From Streptomyces sp. NBC_00376 (GTDB lineage Bacteria > Actinomycetota > Actinomycetes > Streptomycetales > Streptomycetaceae): a stretch of 64,000 bases of DNA. The notes below the pieces were generated by a model, which saw nothing but the letters and a program-made list of their open reading frames with translations, was not told the DNA's origin and did no database searches. Both the position numbers and the translations under genes were made by a program. Where the stretch lies: NCBI RefSeq assembly GCF_036077095.1, contig NZ_CP107960.1, forward strand, positions 2,232,001-2,296,000. Reading direction: 5' to 3'. This document shows, piece by piece, positions 1 through 9,068 of the stretch (its first letter is position 1; each line of letters starts with the position of its first letter).

Positions 1-577
1 GCCGGATGTCCCGGAACCGCGGGATCAGCTCGTGGGCCACGTCCGCCTGGTGCGCACGGACCTCGCTGACGTAGTTGAAACCGGTCGAGACGAGCGCCTG
101 GTCGAGCGGCGGCGCGGGCCGGCAGCGCAGCGCGACGCCGTCGCCGTACGCGCCGCCCTCGGCGTACGCCCCGCCGCCGAGCACCGCCCGGTACGTCTCG
201 CGGCGCATCGGGGCCTCCACCACGCCCACGACCCGCACGCCGTCCCGTTCGGCGGCGATGGACACCGCCCAGGTGGGCAGCCCGTAGAGGTAGTTCACGG
301 TGCCGTCGAGCGGGTCGATGACCCAGCGGATGCCGCTGCTGCCCTCGGCGCTGGTCCCTTCCTCGCCGAGGAAGCCGTCCTGCGGGCGGCGTTCGGTCAG
401 GAAGCCGGTGATCAGCTTCTCGGCGGCGAGGTCCATCTCGGTGACGACGTCGATCGGGCTGGACTTGGTCGCGGCCACTCCCAGATCGGCCGGGCGGCCG
501 TCACGGAGCAGCGCGCCCGCGCGAGAGGCGGCCTCCAGGGCGAGGGCGAGCAGTTCGGACAGGTTCGGGTCGGTCAC
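1..577 (-). CDS. Inositol monophosphatase family protein, partial (3' end beyond left edge)
   Basis: This is the N-terminal 192 residues of a Mg2+-dependent phosphatase of the IMPase/FBPase superfamily, which usually acts on inositol phosphates or related sugar phosphates in the cytoplasm. The metal-site motifs are visible: GEEG at residues 71-74, and DPLDGT at 88-93 followed by VNY. The C-terminal metal motif lies beyond the edge. The GTG start is chosen because GGAGAG sits just upstream and the N-terminus has the usual length for the family. It is followed on the same strand by nothing visible. hemH lies 36 bp upstream on the same strand, so the two may be co-transcribed. The substrate cannot be told from sequence; histidinol-phosphate phosphatase is a possible alternative within the same fold. 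Confidence 0.9.
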   Translation of the reverse strand, partial: MTDPNLSELLALALEAASRAGALLRDGRPADLGVAATKSSPIDVVTEMDLAAEKLITGFLTERRPQDGFLGEEGTSAEGSSGIRWVIDPLDGTVNYLYGLPTWAVSIAAERDGVRVVGVVEAPMRRETYRAVLGGGAYAEGGAYGDGVALRCRPAPPLDQALVSTGFNYVSEVRAHQADVAHELIPRFRDIR

Positions 578-613
578 GGCTCTCCAGGGGTTCGTGGGCG
601 TACGGCGGGGCGG

Positions 614-1741
614 TTACGCGTACGGGCTGTCGGCGCCCGCCGCGGCGGGCTTCAGGGCCCTGGCCGGGCAGCAGCCGACCGGGCAGAGGTCGTGGCCCGG
701 CCCGAGCGCGCCCAGCGCGCACCGCTGCACGTCCTGTCCCCGCTCGGTGGCGGCGCGCTCCAGCACCAGCTCGCGCACGGCCGCGGCGAACCGCGGGTCG
801 GCGCCGACGGTCGCCGACCGGCGCACCGGCAGCCCCAGCTCGGCGGCCTTCGCGGTGGCCTCCGTGTCGAGGTCGTACAGGACCTCCATGTGGTCCGAGA
901 CGAATCCGATGGGGGCCATCACCGTGGCGGGCACCCCGTCCGCGTGCAGTGCCTCCAGGTGGTCGCAGATGTCGGGCTCCAGCCAGGGGATGTGCGGGGC
1001 GCCGCTGCGCGACTGGTAGACGAGCCGCCAGGGGTACTCGACGCCGGTCTCCTCGCGCACCGCGTCGACGATCAGCCGGGCGACGTCGAGGTGCTCTGCG
1101 ATATAGGCGCCGCCGTCGCCGTGCGCCTCCAGGGGGCCGGAGGTGTCGGCGGCGGAGGTGGGGATGGAGTGCGTGGTGAAGGCGAGGTGCGCCCCGGCCC
1201 GTACGTCCTCGGGGAGGTCGGCCAAGGAGGCGAGGACGCCGTCCACCATGGGTGCCACGAACCCGGGGTGGTTGAAGTAGTGCCGGAGCTTGTCCACCCG
1301 GGGCACCGGCAGCCCCTCCGCCTCCAGGACGGCCAGTGACTCGGCGAGGTTCTCGCGGTACTGCCGGCAGCCGGAGTAGGAGGCGTAGGCGCTGGTGGCG
1401 AGGACGGCGATGCGGCGGTGCCCGGCGGTGGTCATCTCGCGCAGGGTGTCGGTGAGGTACGGCGCCCAGTTGCGGTTGCCCCAGTACACCGGGAGATCCA
1501 GCCCGTGCTCGGCGAAGTCCTTGCGCAGGGCGTCCAGCAGGGCCCTGTTCTGGGCGTTGATCGGGCTGACGCCGCCGAACAGGAAGTAGTGCTTGCCGAC
1601 CTCCTTCAGCCGCTCCTCGGGGATGCCTCGGCCACGGGTCACGTTCGCCAGGAACGGGACCACGTCGTCCGGGCCTTCGGGGCCGCCGAAGGAGAGCAGC
1701 AGCAGGGCGTCGTAGGGGGCGGGATCGCGCAGATCGGACAT
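614..1741 (-). CDS. hemH: Ferrochelatase (coproporphyrin III ferrochelatase type)
   Basis: Inserts ferrous iron into the porphyrin late in haem synthesis. Actinobacterial members of this family are known to use coproporphyrin III (CpfC). The 375-residue protein has the typical N-terminus with [14 protein letters not shown], a central [12 protein letters not shown] segment, TTHSIP, and the [15 protein letters not shown] stretch of the active site. The C-terminus carries four cysteines in the pattern C-x12-CxxGCC, fitting the [2Fe-2S] cluster region reported for some actinobacterial ferrochelatases; this last point is inference. The ATG at 1741 begins [14 protein letters not shown]. An upstream in-frame ATG at 1786 would add an unconvincing Arg/Gly leader. 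It is divergent from the MFS gene, leaving about 150 bp for both promoters. Confidence 0.95.
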   Translation of the reverse strand: MSDLRDPAPYDALLLLSFGGPEGPDDVVPFLANVTRGRGIPEERLKEVGKHYFLFGGVSPINAQNRALLDALRKDFAEHGLDLPVYWGNRNWAPYLTDTLREMTTAGHRRIAVLATSAYASYSGCRQYRENLAESLAVLEAEGLPVPRVDKLRHYFNHPGFVAPMVDGVLASLADLPEDVRAGAHLAFTTHSIPTSAADTSGPLEAHGDGGAYIAEHLDVARLIVDAVREETGVEYPWRLVYQSRSGAPHIPWLEPDICDHLEALHADGVPATVMAPIGFVSDHMEVLYDLDTEATAKAAELGLPVRRSATVGADPRFAAAVRELVLERAATERGQDVQRCALGALGPGHDLCPVGCCPARALKPAAAGADSPYA

Positions 1742-1894
1742 GGCACCGATCCTGCCACCCGCCTCGGACAGCCTTCCCACCGACATCGGCTCCGGGGCAG
1801 ACCCCGCTGCCGGACCGATCGCGCCGACCGTAGGCTGTATCGGTTACGTCCGCGTATTACAGGCGCGTGCGATCACGCTGTTCCGGAGCCCCCC

Positions 1895-3136
1895 TTGCCC
1901 AGTCCCTACCGTGCGATATTCGCCGCCCCCGGCACCAAGGAATTCTCGGCGGCCGGTTTCCTCGGCCGGATGCCGCTGTCCATGATGGGCATCGGTGTGG
2001 TGACCATGATTTCCCAGCTCACCGGCCGTTACGGGCTGGCCGGCGCGCTCTCGGCGACGCTGGCGATGTCGGCGGCGGTGATCGGGCCGCTGATCTCCCG
2101 GCTCGTCGACCGGCACGGACAGCGCCGGGTTTTGCGTCCCGCCACGCTGGTCGCGCTGGCGGCGGTGGCCGGGCTGCTGTTCTGCGCGCAGCAGCGGCTG
2201 GCCGACTGGACGCTCTTCGTCTTCGCGGCGGGCGCCGGCTGCGTGCCCAGCGTGGGTTCGATGATCCGGGCCCGCTGGGCGGAGATCTACCGCGGTTCGC
2301 CGCGGCAGCTGCACACGGCGTACTCGTGGGAGTCGATCGTCGACGAGGTGTGCTTCATCTTCGGGCCGATCATCTCGATCGGTCTGTCCACCGCCTGGTT
2401 CCCGGAGGCGGGGCCGCTCCTGGCGGCCGGGTTCCTGCTCGTCGGTGTCCTCTGGCTGACCGCGCAGCGGGCCACCGAGCCCGTGCCGCATCCGCGCCGG
2501 GAGCACACCGGCGGCTCCGCGTTGCGCTCCCGGGGCCTCCAGGTGCTCGTGGTGACGTTCGTGGCCACCGGCGCGATCTTCGGGTCCGTCGACGTGGTGA
2601 CGGTGGCCTTCGCCGAGGAGCGGGGCCACAAGGCCGCGGCCAGCCTCGTACTGGCCGTGTACGCGCTGGGGTCCTGTCTGGCCGGAGCGGTCTTCGGGCT
2701 GCTCCACCTCAAGCGGAAGGCGTCCACCAGGTGGCTGGTGGGCGTGTGCGCGATGGCCGTGAGTATGATCCCCCTCCAACTGGCCGGGAGCCTGCCGTTC
2801 CTGGCCGTGGCGCTCTTTGTCGCGGGTCTCGCCATCGCACCGACGATGGTCACCACCATGGCCCTCGTCGAGCAGCACGTACCGCACGCCGAACTGACCG
2901 AGGGCATGACCTGGACCAGCACCGGGCTCGCCGTCGGAGTGGCGCTCGGCTCCTCGGCCGCCGGCTGGGCGGTCGACGCGTCGGGGGCCGAGGCGGGGTA
3001 CGCGGTGCCCGTCGCGGCGGGAACGCTCGCGGCCGCGGTGGCGTTCCTGGGGTATCGCCGGCTCAGCGGGCCGGTTCTCACGGAAGGGCGCGCGGAAGAT
3101 GACCGACGCACGGACGACGACGAACGCGTGGCGTAA
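1895..3136 (+). CDS. MFS transporter
   Basis: An integral membrane transporter of the major facilitator superfamily, 413 residues and about 12 hydrophobic segments, with the loop 2-3 motif region RLVDRHGQRR. Substrate unknown; Streptomyces paralogues are usually annotated as efflux pumps. No start codon with good context exists except TTG at 1895, which has GGAG six bases upstream (1885-1888) and gives the N-terminus LPSPYRAIFAAPG, typical of this subfamily. The 3' end overlaps the next gene by 38 bp, so the two are probably translationally coupled. The cytoplasmic tail is polar (RAEDDRRTDDDERVA). Other reading frames here are long but lack coherent hydrophobic periodicity. Confidence 0.85.
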   Translation: MPSPYRAIFAAPGTKEFSAAGFLGRMPLSMMGIGVVTMISQLTGRYGLAGALSATLAMSAAVIGPLISRLVDRHGQRRVLRPATLVALAAVAGLLFCAQQRLADWTLFVFAAGAGCVPSVGSMIRARWAEIYRGSPRQLHTAYSWESIVDEVCFIFGPIISIGLSTAWFPEAGPLLAAGFLLVGVLWLTAQRATEPVPHPRREHTGGSALRSRGLQVLVVTFVATGAIFGSVDVVTVAFAEERGHKAAASLVLAVYALGSCLAGAVFGLLHLKRKASTRWLVGVCAMAVSMIPLQLAGSLPFLAVALFVAGLAIAPTMVTTMALVEQHVPHAELTEGMTWTSTGLAVGVALGSSAAGWAVDASGAEAGYAVPVAAGTLAAAVAFLGYRRLSGPVLTEGRAEDDRRTDDDERVA

Positions 3137-4415
3137 CTGGGCGGGGAATGTCAGCGCCCGACCGGTACGGGCCGTGTCCCCGGCCTCCGTCCCGGAGCTG
3201 GCCGAGGTGCTGCGCCGGGCGTCCGAGGACGGTCTGCGGGTGAAGCCTGTCGGCACCGGCCACTCCTTCACCGCGACGGCGGCCACCGACGGTGTGCTGA
3301 TCCGCCCGGACCTGCTCACCGGCATCCGGAACATCGACCGCGAGGCGATGACGGTGACCGTCGAGGCCGGCACCCCGCTGAAGCGGCTGAACACGGCGCT
3401 GGCCCGCGAGGGCCTCTCGCTCACCAACATGGGCGACATCATGGAGCAGACGGTCGCGGGCGCCACCTCGACCGGCACCCACGGCACCGGCCGTGACTCG
3501 GCGTCCATATCCGCGCAGATCCGCGCCCTCGAACTGGTCACCGCCGACGGCACGGTGCTGACCTGCTCGGAGAAGGAGAACGCCGACATCTTCGCCGTCG
3601 CCCGGATCGGGCTCGGCGCGCTGGGTGTCATCACGGCGATCACCTTCGCCGTGGAGCCGCTCTTCCTGCTGACGGCCTGTGAGGAGCCGATGACCTTCGA
3701 CCGGGTCATGGGCGATTTCGACGAGCTGGTCGCCGAGAACGAGCACTTCGAGTTCTACTGGTTCCCGCACACCGGGAACTGCAACACCAAGCGCAACAAC
3801 CGCAGCGCCGGCCCCGCCGCCCCGCCCGGAAAGGTCAGCGGCTGGATCGAGGACGAGCTCCTCTCCAACGGGCTCTTCCAGGTGGCCTGTTCGCTGGGCC
3901 GGGCGGTGCCCGCCACCATTCCCTCGATCGCCAAGCTCTCCAGCCGCGCCTTGTCGGCCCGTACGTACACCGACATCCCCTACAAGGTCTTCACCAGCCC
4001 GCGCCGGGTCCGCTTCGTGGAGATGGAGTACGCGCTGCCGCGCGAGGCCGCCGTGGAGGCGCTGCGCGAGGTGAAGGCGATGGTCGAGCGTTCGCCGCTG
4101 CGGATCAGCTTCCCGGTGGAGGTCCGTACCGCCCCGGCGGACGACATCGCGCTCTCCACGGCCTCGGGCCGCGAGAGCGCGTACATCGCCGTCCACCTCT
4201 ACAAGGGCACGCCCTACCAGGCGTACTTCACGGCGGTCGAGCGCATCATGACCGCCCACGCCGGCCGCCCGCACTGGGGCAAGGTCAACACCCGTGACGC
4301 CGAGTACCTCGCCGGGGTGTACCCGCGGTTCGGCGAGTTCACCGCCGTACGCGACCGGCTCGACCCGGACCGGCTGTTCGGCAACGACTACCTGCGCCGG
4401 GTCCTGGGCGAGTAG
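3099..4415 (+). CDS. FAD-linked aldonolactone oxidase (D-arabinono-1,4-lactone / L-gulonolactone oxidase family)
   Basis: A flavoprotein of the vanillyl-alcohol oxidase family that oxidises sugar lactones or related alditols. The 438-residue protein has an N-terminal FAD-binding domain with PVGTGHSFT, where His55 is the expected covalent flavin attachment residue. It also has the STGTHGTG loop and a C-terminal ALO domain ending with HWGK at 392-395 and LDPDRLFGNDYL, both hallmarks of the family. It starts inside the end of the MFS gene (38 bp overlap) and is probably co-expressed with it. In Streptomyces the close relatives include alditol oxidases, so the exact substrate is uncertain. No signal peptide or membrane segment is visible. 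Confidence 0.92.
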   Translation: MTDARTTTNAWRNWAGNVSARPVRAVSPASVPELAEVLRRASEDGLRVKPVGTGHSFTATAATDGVLIRPDLLTGIRNIDREAMTVTVEAGTPLKRLNTALAREGLSLTNMGDIMEQTVAGATSTGTHGTGRDSASISAQIRALELVTADGTVLTCSEKENADIFAVARIGLGALGVITAITFAVEPLFLLTACEEPMTFDRVMGDFDELVAENEHFEFYWFPHTGNCNTKRNNRSAGPAAPPGKVSGWIEDELLSNGLFQVACSLGRAVPATIPSIAKLSSRALSARTYTDIPYKVFTSPRRVRFVEMEYALPREAAVEALREVKAMVERSPLRISFPVEVRTAPADDIALSTASGRESAYIAVHLYKGTPYQAYFTAVERIMTAHAGRPHWGKVNTRDAEYLAGVYPRFGEFTAVRDRLDPDRLFGNDYLRRVLGE

Positions 4416-4478
4416 GGCCTTCCGGCCCGCGACGGCCCCGCGCTCCGGGCGTAACTGCCCGGCGCGCGCGGCCGTTCG

Positions 4479-5531
4479 TCACTGCCCGGTGCCCGTGCCC
4501 GGGGTGGCGCCGTTGCCCTGTGCCGGGGCCTCGCCCGCGGGGTCCGTGCCGGCAGTGGCGCCGTCGGCGGGGGCCGACGGGGAGGGAGTGGCCGCCGGGG
4601 GCGGGTTCGTACCGTCACCGGTGCTGCCGGACTTCGTGGGGCCGGGCGTCGGATCCGTGGAGGAGCGGTCGCCCTGTCCCGGGTCCGGGCTCCGGCTCGC
4701 GCCGCCCTGCGGGTCCGTACCGGACGTCGCGCCGCTCTCCTGGCCGGGGGTCCGCTCCTGGCCGGGGCCGGTGCTCGTCGTCGGCGCCGGACCGTCCGAC
4801 CCGGAACCCCGCTCGCCGCCGCGCACGACGGAGCCGACGGTCGTGCCCTGACCACCGCTCAGGTCGTTGCCGGAGACCAGCTCGTACGTGGTGATTCCGG
4901 CCATCGTGAGGACGAAGACCACCGCCGCGCCGAGTGCCGACCGCTTCCAGCCCCGGATCCGGGTGCCGTGCGTGCTGGCTTCGGAGAACTCCTCGTCCGG
5001 GTCCGGGCGTGCCGTGGTGAGCAGCTGGGTCGCGTCGAGGGGCCGCAGCATGCGGGTGCGGTCCGGATCGTCGGCAGGGGCGGGTGGCGGAACCGCGCCG
5101 TCCGCCCTGCGCAGCACGGTCGTGGCGTCCATGGCGGGCAGCACCGTGGTGGCGTCCTCGGCGTCCGTGGCGTCTGCGGCATCCGCGGCTCCTCGGGGAG
5201 CGCCGGCCGGCGGCCGCCGCGTCCCCTTCGTCGCACGCGCACCGCCCGTCTCACGCGTATGCACCGTCACCTCGCGGCCCGGGTGCTTCACCTGGACGGT
5301 GACCTCGCGGATCTGCTCCCCCGTGCGACGGAAGAAGTGCTGGAAGACGGAACCCCCGCAGGTGGCGACGACGCTCATCACTCCGGCGCCGAGGATCGTT
5401 CCGTACACACCCAGCTGGGAGGCGGCCACCGCTGCCGCGACCGCTGCCACGGCACTGCCCGCCACCTGCGGCAGGCTCAGATCTATACGCCTTTCCTTGG
5501 GTTCTATGTCACTTTCCGGCTTCTGCACCAT
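4479..5531 (-). CDS. Membrane protein with Pro/Thr/Gly/Ser-rich C-terminal tail, function unknown
   Basis: A 350-residue protein I do not recognise as a characterised family. It starts MVQKPESDIEPKERR, then has a hydrophobic Ala/Val-rich stretch at about residues 25-60 (two close membrane passes are possible). A polar Asp/Ala/Thr-rich linker follows, with repeats of the type DAT(T)VL that includes two LDATQLL/MDATTVL-like segments, then one clear membrane segment at about 205-225. The last roughly 115 residues are Gly/Ser/Pro/Thr and presumably extracytoplasmic. The ATG at 5531 is preferred over the upstream in-frame start because the upstream 100 codons have no protein-like composition. It is divergent from sepH with a 497 bp gap. 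Alternative: a cell-envelope protein anchored at both ends. Confidence 0.75.
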   Translation of the reverse strand: MVQKPESDIEPKERRIDLSLPQVAGSAVAAVAAAVAASQLGVYGTILGAGVMSVVATCGGSVFQHFFRRTGEQIREVTVQVKHPGREVTVHTRETGGARATKGTRRPPAGAPRGAADAADATDAEDATTVLPAMDATTVLRRADGAVPPPAPADDPDRTRMLRPLDATQLLTTARPDPDEEFSEASTHGTRIRGWKRSALGAAVVFVLTMAGITTYELVSGNDLSGGQGTTVGSVVRGGERGSGSDGPAPTTSTGPGQERTPGQESGATSGTDPQGGASRSPDPGQGDRSSTDPTPGPTKSGSTGDGTNPPPAATPSPSAPADGATAGTDPAGEAPAQGNGATPGTGTGQ

Positions 5532-6028
5532 TTCCAGCCCTTGATTGACATCTCTCCCACCATGCAACAGGAAGGGACATTTGAGCGAAGTGATTAGTTC
5601 CGCTTCGGGGGATTCTGTGAAGCAGGACACGCACGAAGGGTGCGCCGCCCCGGGCCGGGTAGCCCAACTCCCGCACCTCACGAGAACTTCGACGGCGCGG
5701 CGGTCCACCCTGGTGGCCCGAATGGAGTACTGTGGCGAGCCCTGGGGCCGGACTCCCGAGCGGGTGTCCTGGATCTTCGGGAGGGGGCCGAAGGAGGCAC
5801 TCGATCCGGCGGCGCCACGGCATCGCACGGCGACTGGCTACATGAGGTGACCAGCGGTCACTTTCTGTTGCAGAATAGGTCACCGTGTCATACCGGCGAT
5901 CAAGGGCTCACGCCCGACACGCCGGGCAACACGGCAATGTTGTGGCAGGCTGCACCCGGGCAGGCCACACTCGACTAGCGGAAGCAGCGACGCACGTGAC
6001 GTCGGCAGGCACCACCCGGGAGGTCCCC
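5532..6028. other. Intergenic region between the Pro/Thr-tailed membrane protein gene and sepH
   Basis: A 497 bp divergent gap. I see no convincing gene in it; the short frames present have no family-like sequence. It presumably holds promoters for both genes. The sepH ribosome binding site GGGAGG lies five bases before its ATG. The AT-richer stretch near 5858-5885 could be part of a promoter, but I cannot assign -35 and -10 elements with confidence. Confidence 0.5.
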
Positions 6029-7087
6029 ATGCCCGAACTGCGTGTCGTGGCCGTCTCCAACGACGGCACACGACTGGTGCTCAAGGCTGCGGACAGCACG
6101 GAGTACACGCTTCCCATCGACGAGCGGCTGCGAGCCGCCGTGCGCAACGACCGCGCGCGGCTCGGCCAGATCGAGATCGAGGTGGAGAGCCACCTCCGCC
6201 CCCGCGACATCCAGGCGCGGATACGAGCCGGTGCCTCCGCGGAGGAGGTCGCCCAGTTCGCCGGGATCCCCGTCGACCGCGTCCGCCGCTTCGAGGGCCC
6301 CGTGCTCGCGGAGCGCGCCTTCATGGCCGAGCGGGCCCGGAAGACTCCCGTGCGCCGTCCCGGCGAGAACACCGGACCCCAGCTCGGCGAGGCGGTGCAG
6401 GAGCGGCTGCTGCTGCGCGGCGCCGACAAGGAGACCGTCCAGTGGGATTCCTGGCGCCGCGACGACGGCACCTGGGAGGTCCTCCTGGTGTACCGCGTCG
6501 CGGGCGAGCCGCACTCGGCCAGCTGGACCTACGACCCGCCGCGCCGGCTGGTCCAGGCCGTGGACGACGAGGCGCGTTCGCTGATCGGCGAGACCGACGA
6601 CGTCGCCGCGCCCGAGCCGAGCTTCCCGTTCGTGCCCCGGATCGCCCGGCTGCCGCGCGACCGGCCGCTGGACCGCGCCCTGGACCGCCAGATGGAGCGA
6701 CCCACGGCCCCGCCGCCCCCGCCCGAGCCCGAGGAGCACATCTCGGCCGGTGAGCGCGATTCGCTGACCAGCCTGCTGGAGGCGGTGCCGAGCTTCCGCG
6801 GCGACATGGTGGTGCCGGAGCGGCCGACGCAGCCCGAGCCCCCCGCGATCGAGCCCGCCGCACAGGAGCCGGAGGCCGACGAGCCGCCGGCCGCGGCAGC
6901 CTCCGCGGGCGCCGGTTCCGCCTACGCGGATGTGCTGATGCCCCGAGCGGTGGCCGGCCACCGCGACCGGCTGACCGGTACGACGGACCGCCAGGCCGAG
7001 GCGGACGGCGTCCGGCCGGGCCGCCGGGCCGCCGTACCGACCTGGGACGAGATCGTCTTCGGTACCCGCCGCAAGAAGCAGGACTGA
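6029..7087 (+). CDS. sepH: SepH, FtsZ-interacting cell division protein
   Basis: An actinobacterial cytoplasmic division protein (DUF3071 N-terminal domain) that is known in Streptomyces to bind FtsZ and promote its assembly for sporulation septation. The 352-residue protein begins MPELRVVAVSNDGTRLVLK. Residues about 1-170 form the conserved domain, with a helix-turn-helix-like stretch around IRAGASAEEVAQFAGIPVDRVRRFEGPVLAERAFMAERARK (described, not one motif). A Pro/Glu-rich disordered linker follows. The far C-terminus has the conserved patch VPTWDEIVFGTRRKK. The start has GGGAGG at good spacing, and no upstream start is better. It is a single-gene transcript ended by a 16-bp perfect hairpin at 7107-7142. 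Confidence 0.95.
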   Translation: MPELRVVAVSNDGTRLVLKAADSTEYTLPIDERLRAAVRNDRARLGQIEIEVESHLRPRDIQARIRAGASAEEVAQFAGIPVDRVRRFEGPVLAERAFMAERARKTPVRRPGENTGPQLGEAVQERLLLRGADKETVQWDSWRRDDGTWEVLLVYRVAGEPHSASWTYDPPRRLVQAVDDEARSLIGETDDVAAPEPSFPFVPRIARLPRDRPLDRALDRQMERPTAPPPPPEPEEHISAGERDSLTSLLEAVPSFRGDMVVPERPTQPEPPAIEPAAQEPEADEPPAAAASAGAGSAYADVLMPRAVAGHRDRLTGTTDRQAEADGVRPGRRAAVPTWDEIVFGTRRKKQD

Positions 7088-7106
7088 GCGGGGGAACCAC
7101 GGCATG

Positions 7107-7142
7107 ACGAGGGCCCGTACGCCACTGCGTACGGGCCCTCGT
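7107..7142 (+). terminator. Hairpin terminator between sepH and the sulfurtransferase gene
   Basis: A perfect 16-bp stem (arms 7107-7122 and 7127-7142) with the loop CACT, 20 bp after the sepH stop and 70 bp from the converging sulfurtransferase stop. There is no long T-run, which is common in Streptomyces. It can serve both strands. Confidence 0.85.
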
Positions 7143-7211
7143 GCCGTCCGCGTCCGCCGTCCCCGGCGCTCATGGGGCCGGGCGCGGCGGTCCCGGCCGG
7201 ATCGCCCGCCG

Positions 7212-8039
7212 TTACTGGGGCTCGGGCCCCGTGGCGACCGGGCGGGACTCGTCGCCGGACCACTCGGACCAGGAGCCCGCGTACAGCGCCGCGGGGATCC
7301 CGGCGACGGCCAGGGCCAGGACTTCATGGGCACCGGAGACGCCGGAGCCGCAGTAGACGCCGATCCCGTCCGCCCGGTCGGCGCCGAGCTCCTTGAAGCG
7401 GACCGCCAGCACCTCCGGGGCCAGGAACCGGCCGTCGTCCCCCGTGTTCTCCGAGGTCGGGGCCGAAACGGCGCCCGGGATGTGGCCCCCCACCCGGTCG
7501 ATCGGCTCCACATCGCCCCGGTAGCGCTCGGCGGCCCGTGCGTCGAGCAGCAGCCCCGAGCGGGCCAGCGCAGCCGCCCCGTCCGCGTCGAGCAGCGGCA
7601 GCGCGCCGGGAGCGGGGCGGAAGTCGCCCTCGGCCGGGGCCGGGATCCCGGTCTGGAGGTCACCCGTCCAGGCGGCGAGACCGCCGTCCAGGACCCTGAC
7701 GTCCGGGTGGCCCGTCCAGCGCAGCAGCCACCAGGCACGGGCCGCCGCCCAGCCCAGGCCGCCGTCGTACACGACCACCGGTGTGTCCCGGGAGACACCT
7801 GCCCGGCGCATCACGGCCCCGAATTCGTCCGGGTCGGGCAGTGGATGGCGGCCGCCGCTGCCCGCGGGGCCGGCGAGTTCCGCGTCCAGGTCGACGAAGA
7901 CCGCACCGGGAATGTGCCCGGCCTCGTAGTCGGGCCGCCCGTTCGGGCCGCCCAGCTGCCAACGAACGTCCAGGAGCACCGGCGGACGTGGCCCCGCCGA
8001 CTCGCTCACGTATTCGGATGCGGTGATGATGGGCTTCAT
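7212..8039 (-). CDS. Sulfurtransferase, 3-mercaptopyruvate/thiosulfate type (two rhodanese domains)
   Basis: Transfers sulfur from mercaptopyruvate or thiosulfate to a thiophilic acceptor in the cytoplasm. The 275-residue protein has two tandem rhodanese domains. The first (about residues 1-125) is inactive and ends in the typical VVVYDGGLGWAAARAWWLLR. The second carries the active cysteine in CGSGVSGAHE, which resembles the CGSGVT loop of mercaptopyruvate sulfurtransferases more than the CRxGx[RT] loop of thiosulfate rhodaneses. The ATG at 8039 is preferred over the in-frame ATG at 8048 because GAGG directly abuts the latter but is nine bases from the former. It is divergent from the VOC gene. 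Confidence 0.93.
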   Translation of the reverse strand: MKPIITASEYVSESAGPRPPVLLDVRWQLGGPNGRPDYEAGHIPGAVFVDLDAELAGPAGSGGRHPLPDPDEFGAVMRRAGVSRDTPVVVYDGGLGWAAARAWWLLRWTGHPDVRVLDGGLAAWTGDLQTGIPAPAEGDFRPAPGALPLLDADGAAALARSGLLLDARAAERYRGDVEPIDRVGGHIPGAVSAPTSENTGDDGRFLAPEVLAVRFKELGADRADGIGVYCGSGVSGAHEVLALAVAGIPAALYAGSWSEWSGDESRPVATGPEPQ

Positions 8040-8271
8040 GGGTGCCATCCTCGCGCAGGAGGCGCCCTGCCCGTAACACCCTCGAAACGGGCGCACCGCA
8101 GCAAATCGGTCTCCCTGCGTCGAGATCCGGAAAGTGCGGCGCGGCCGGAGCACATCGTGCGCCGGGTGGTGCCAACATCTGCACGGGGCGTACACATCCC
8201 GTACCGCACGACGGCGCACCGGCCCCGTTCCCCCCGTAAGGCCACCCCGATGGTCCGAGGAGAGAGTGACG

Positions 8272-9048
8272 ATGACCGAGGCTGCCGCCCCGCGTACGCC
8301 CGGAACACCTTGCTGGGTGAGTCTGATCGTGCACGGTCTGAGCACGACCCAGGACTTCTACGCCGACCTGTTCGGCTGGGAATTCGTACCGGGTCCGGAC
8401 CAGCTGGGTCCGTACGTCCGGGCGCTGATCGGCGGAAAGGTGGTGGCGGGCCTCGGGCAGCTGCCGCCCGACCGGCATCTGCCGGTCGCCTGGACGACCT
8501 ACCTGGCCACCGACGACGCGGATCTCACGGCGGAGGCCATCCGGGCCTGTGGCGGCACGGTCGCCGTGGGCCCGCTCGACGCGGGTGAGGCGGGCCGGCT
8601 CGCCATCGCCTCCGACCCCGGGGGCGCGGTATTCGGCATCTGGCAGGCCGCCGCGCACATCGGTACCGCGCTCGCCGGTGCTCCCGGCACGCCGGTCTGG
8701 AACGAGCTGGTGACCCGCGAGACCGCGACGGTCTGCAAGTTCTACCAGACGGTCTTCGGCTACGAGGCGGAGGCGGTCGTCTCGGCCGACTTCGACTACC
8801 AGACCCTGCACCTGAAGGGCCGCCCGGTGGCCTCGCTGCACGGTGTCGGGCACGCGCTGCCGCGCGACCGGGGCCCGCACTGGATGACGTACTTCGAGGT
8901 CTCCGACACCGACGAGGCCACCCGGCGGGTGGCGGAGCTCGGCGGGTACGTCCTGCAGCCGCCCAGGGAGGGCGCGAGCGGCCGGGTGGCGACTGTGGCG
9001 GACCCGGAGGGCGCGGCGTTCACGATCGTCCGGTCGGCCCCTCGCTGA
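8272..9048 (+). CDS. VOC family protein, two glyoxalase/bleomycin-resistance-like domains
   Basis: A 258-residue cytoplasmic protein made of two vicinal-oxygen-chelate domains (about residues 10-125 and 140-258). Each has the typical start (CWVSLIVHGLSTTQDFYADLFGWEF and PVWNELVTRETATVCKFYQTVFGYE, described in part) and ends in a DPxGAxF-like strand (DPGGAVF, DPEGAAF). Members bind a metal or small ligand, and the function cannot be told. Streptomyces annotation often calls this a hydroxylase. The ATG at 8272 follows a GAGGAGAG purine run. A GTG six bases earlier is possible. Confidence 0.88.
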   Translation: MTEAAAPRTPGTPCWVSLIVHGLSTTQDFYADLFGWEFVPGPDQLGPYVRALIGGKVVAGLGQLPPDRHLPVAWTTYLATDDADLTAEAIRACGGTVAVGPLDAGEAGRLAIASDPGGAVFGIWQAAAHIGTALAGAPGTPVWNELVTRETATVCKFYQTVFGYEAEAVVSADFDYQTLHLKGRPVASLHGVGHALPRDRGPHWMTYFEVSDTDEATRRVAELGGYVLQPPREGASGRVATVADPEGAAFTIVRSAPR

Positions 9049-9068
9049 GCCGGTCCGACGGCGGCGTC

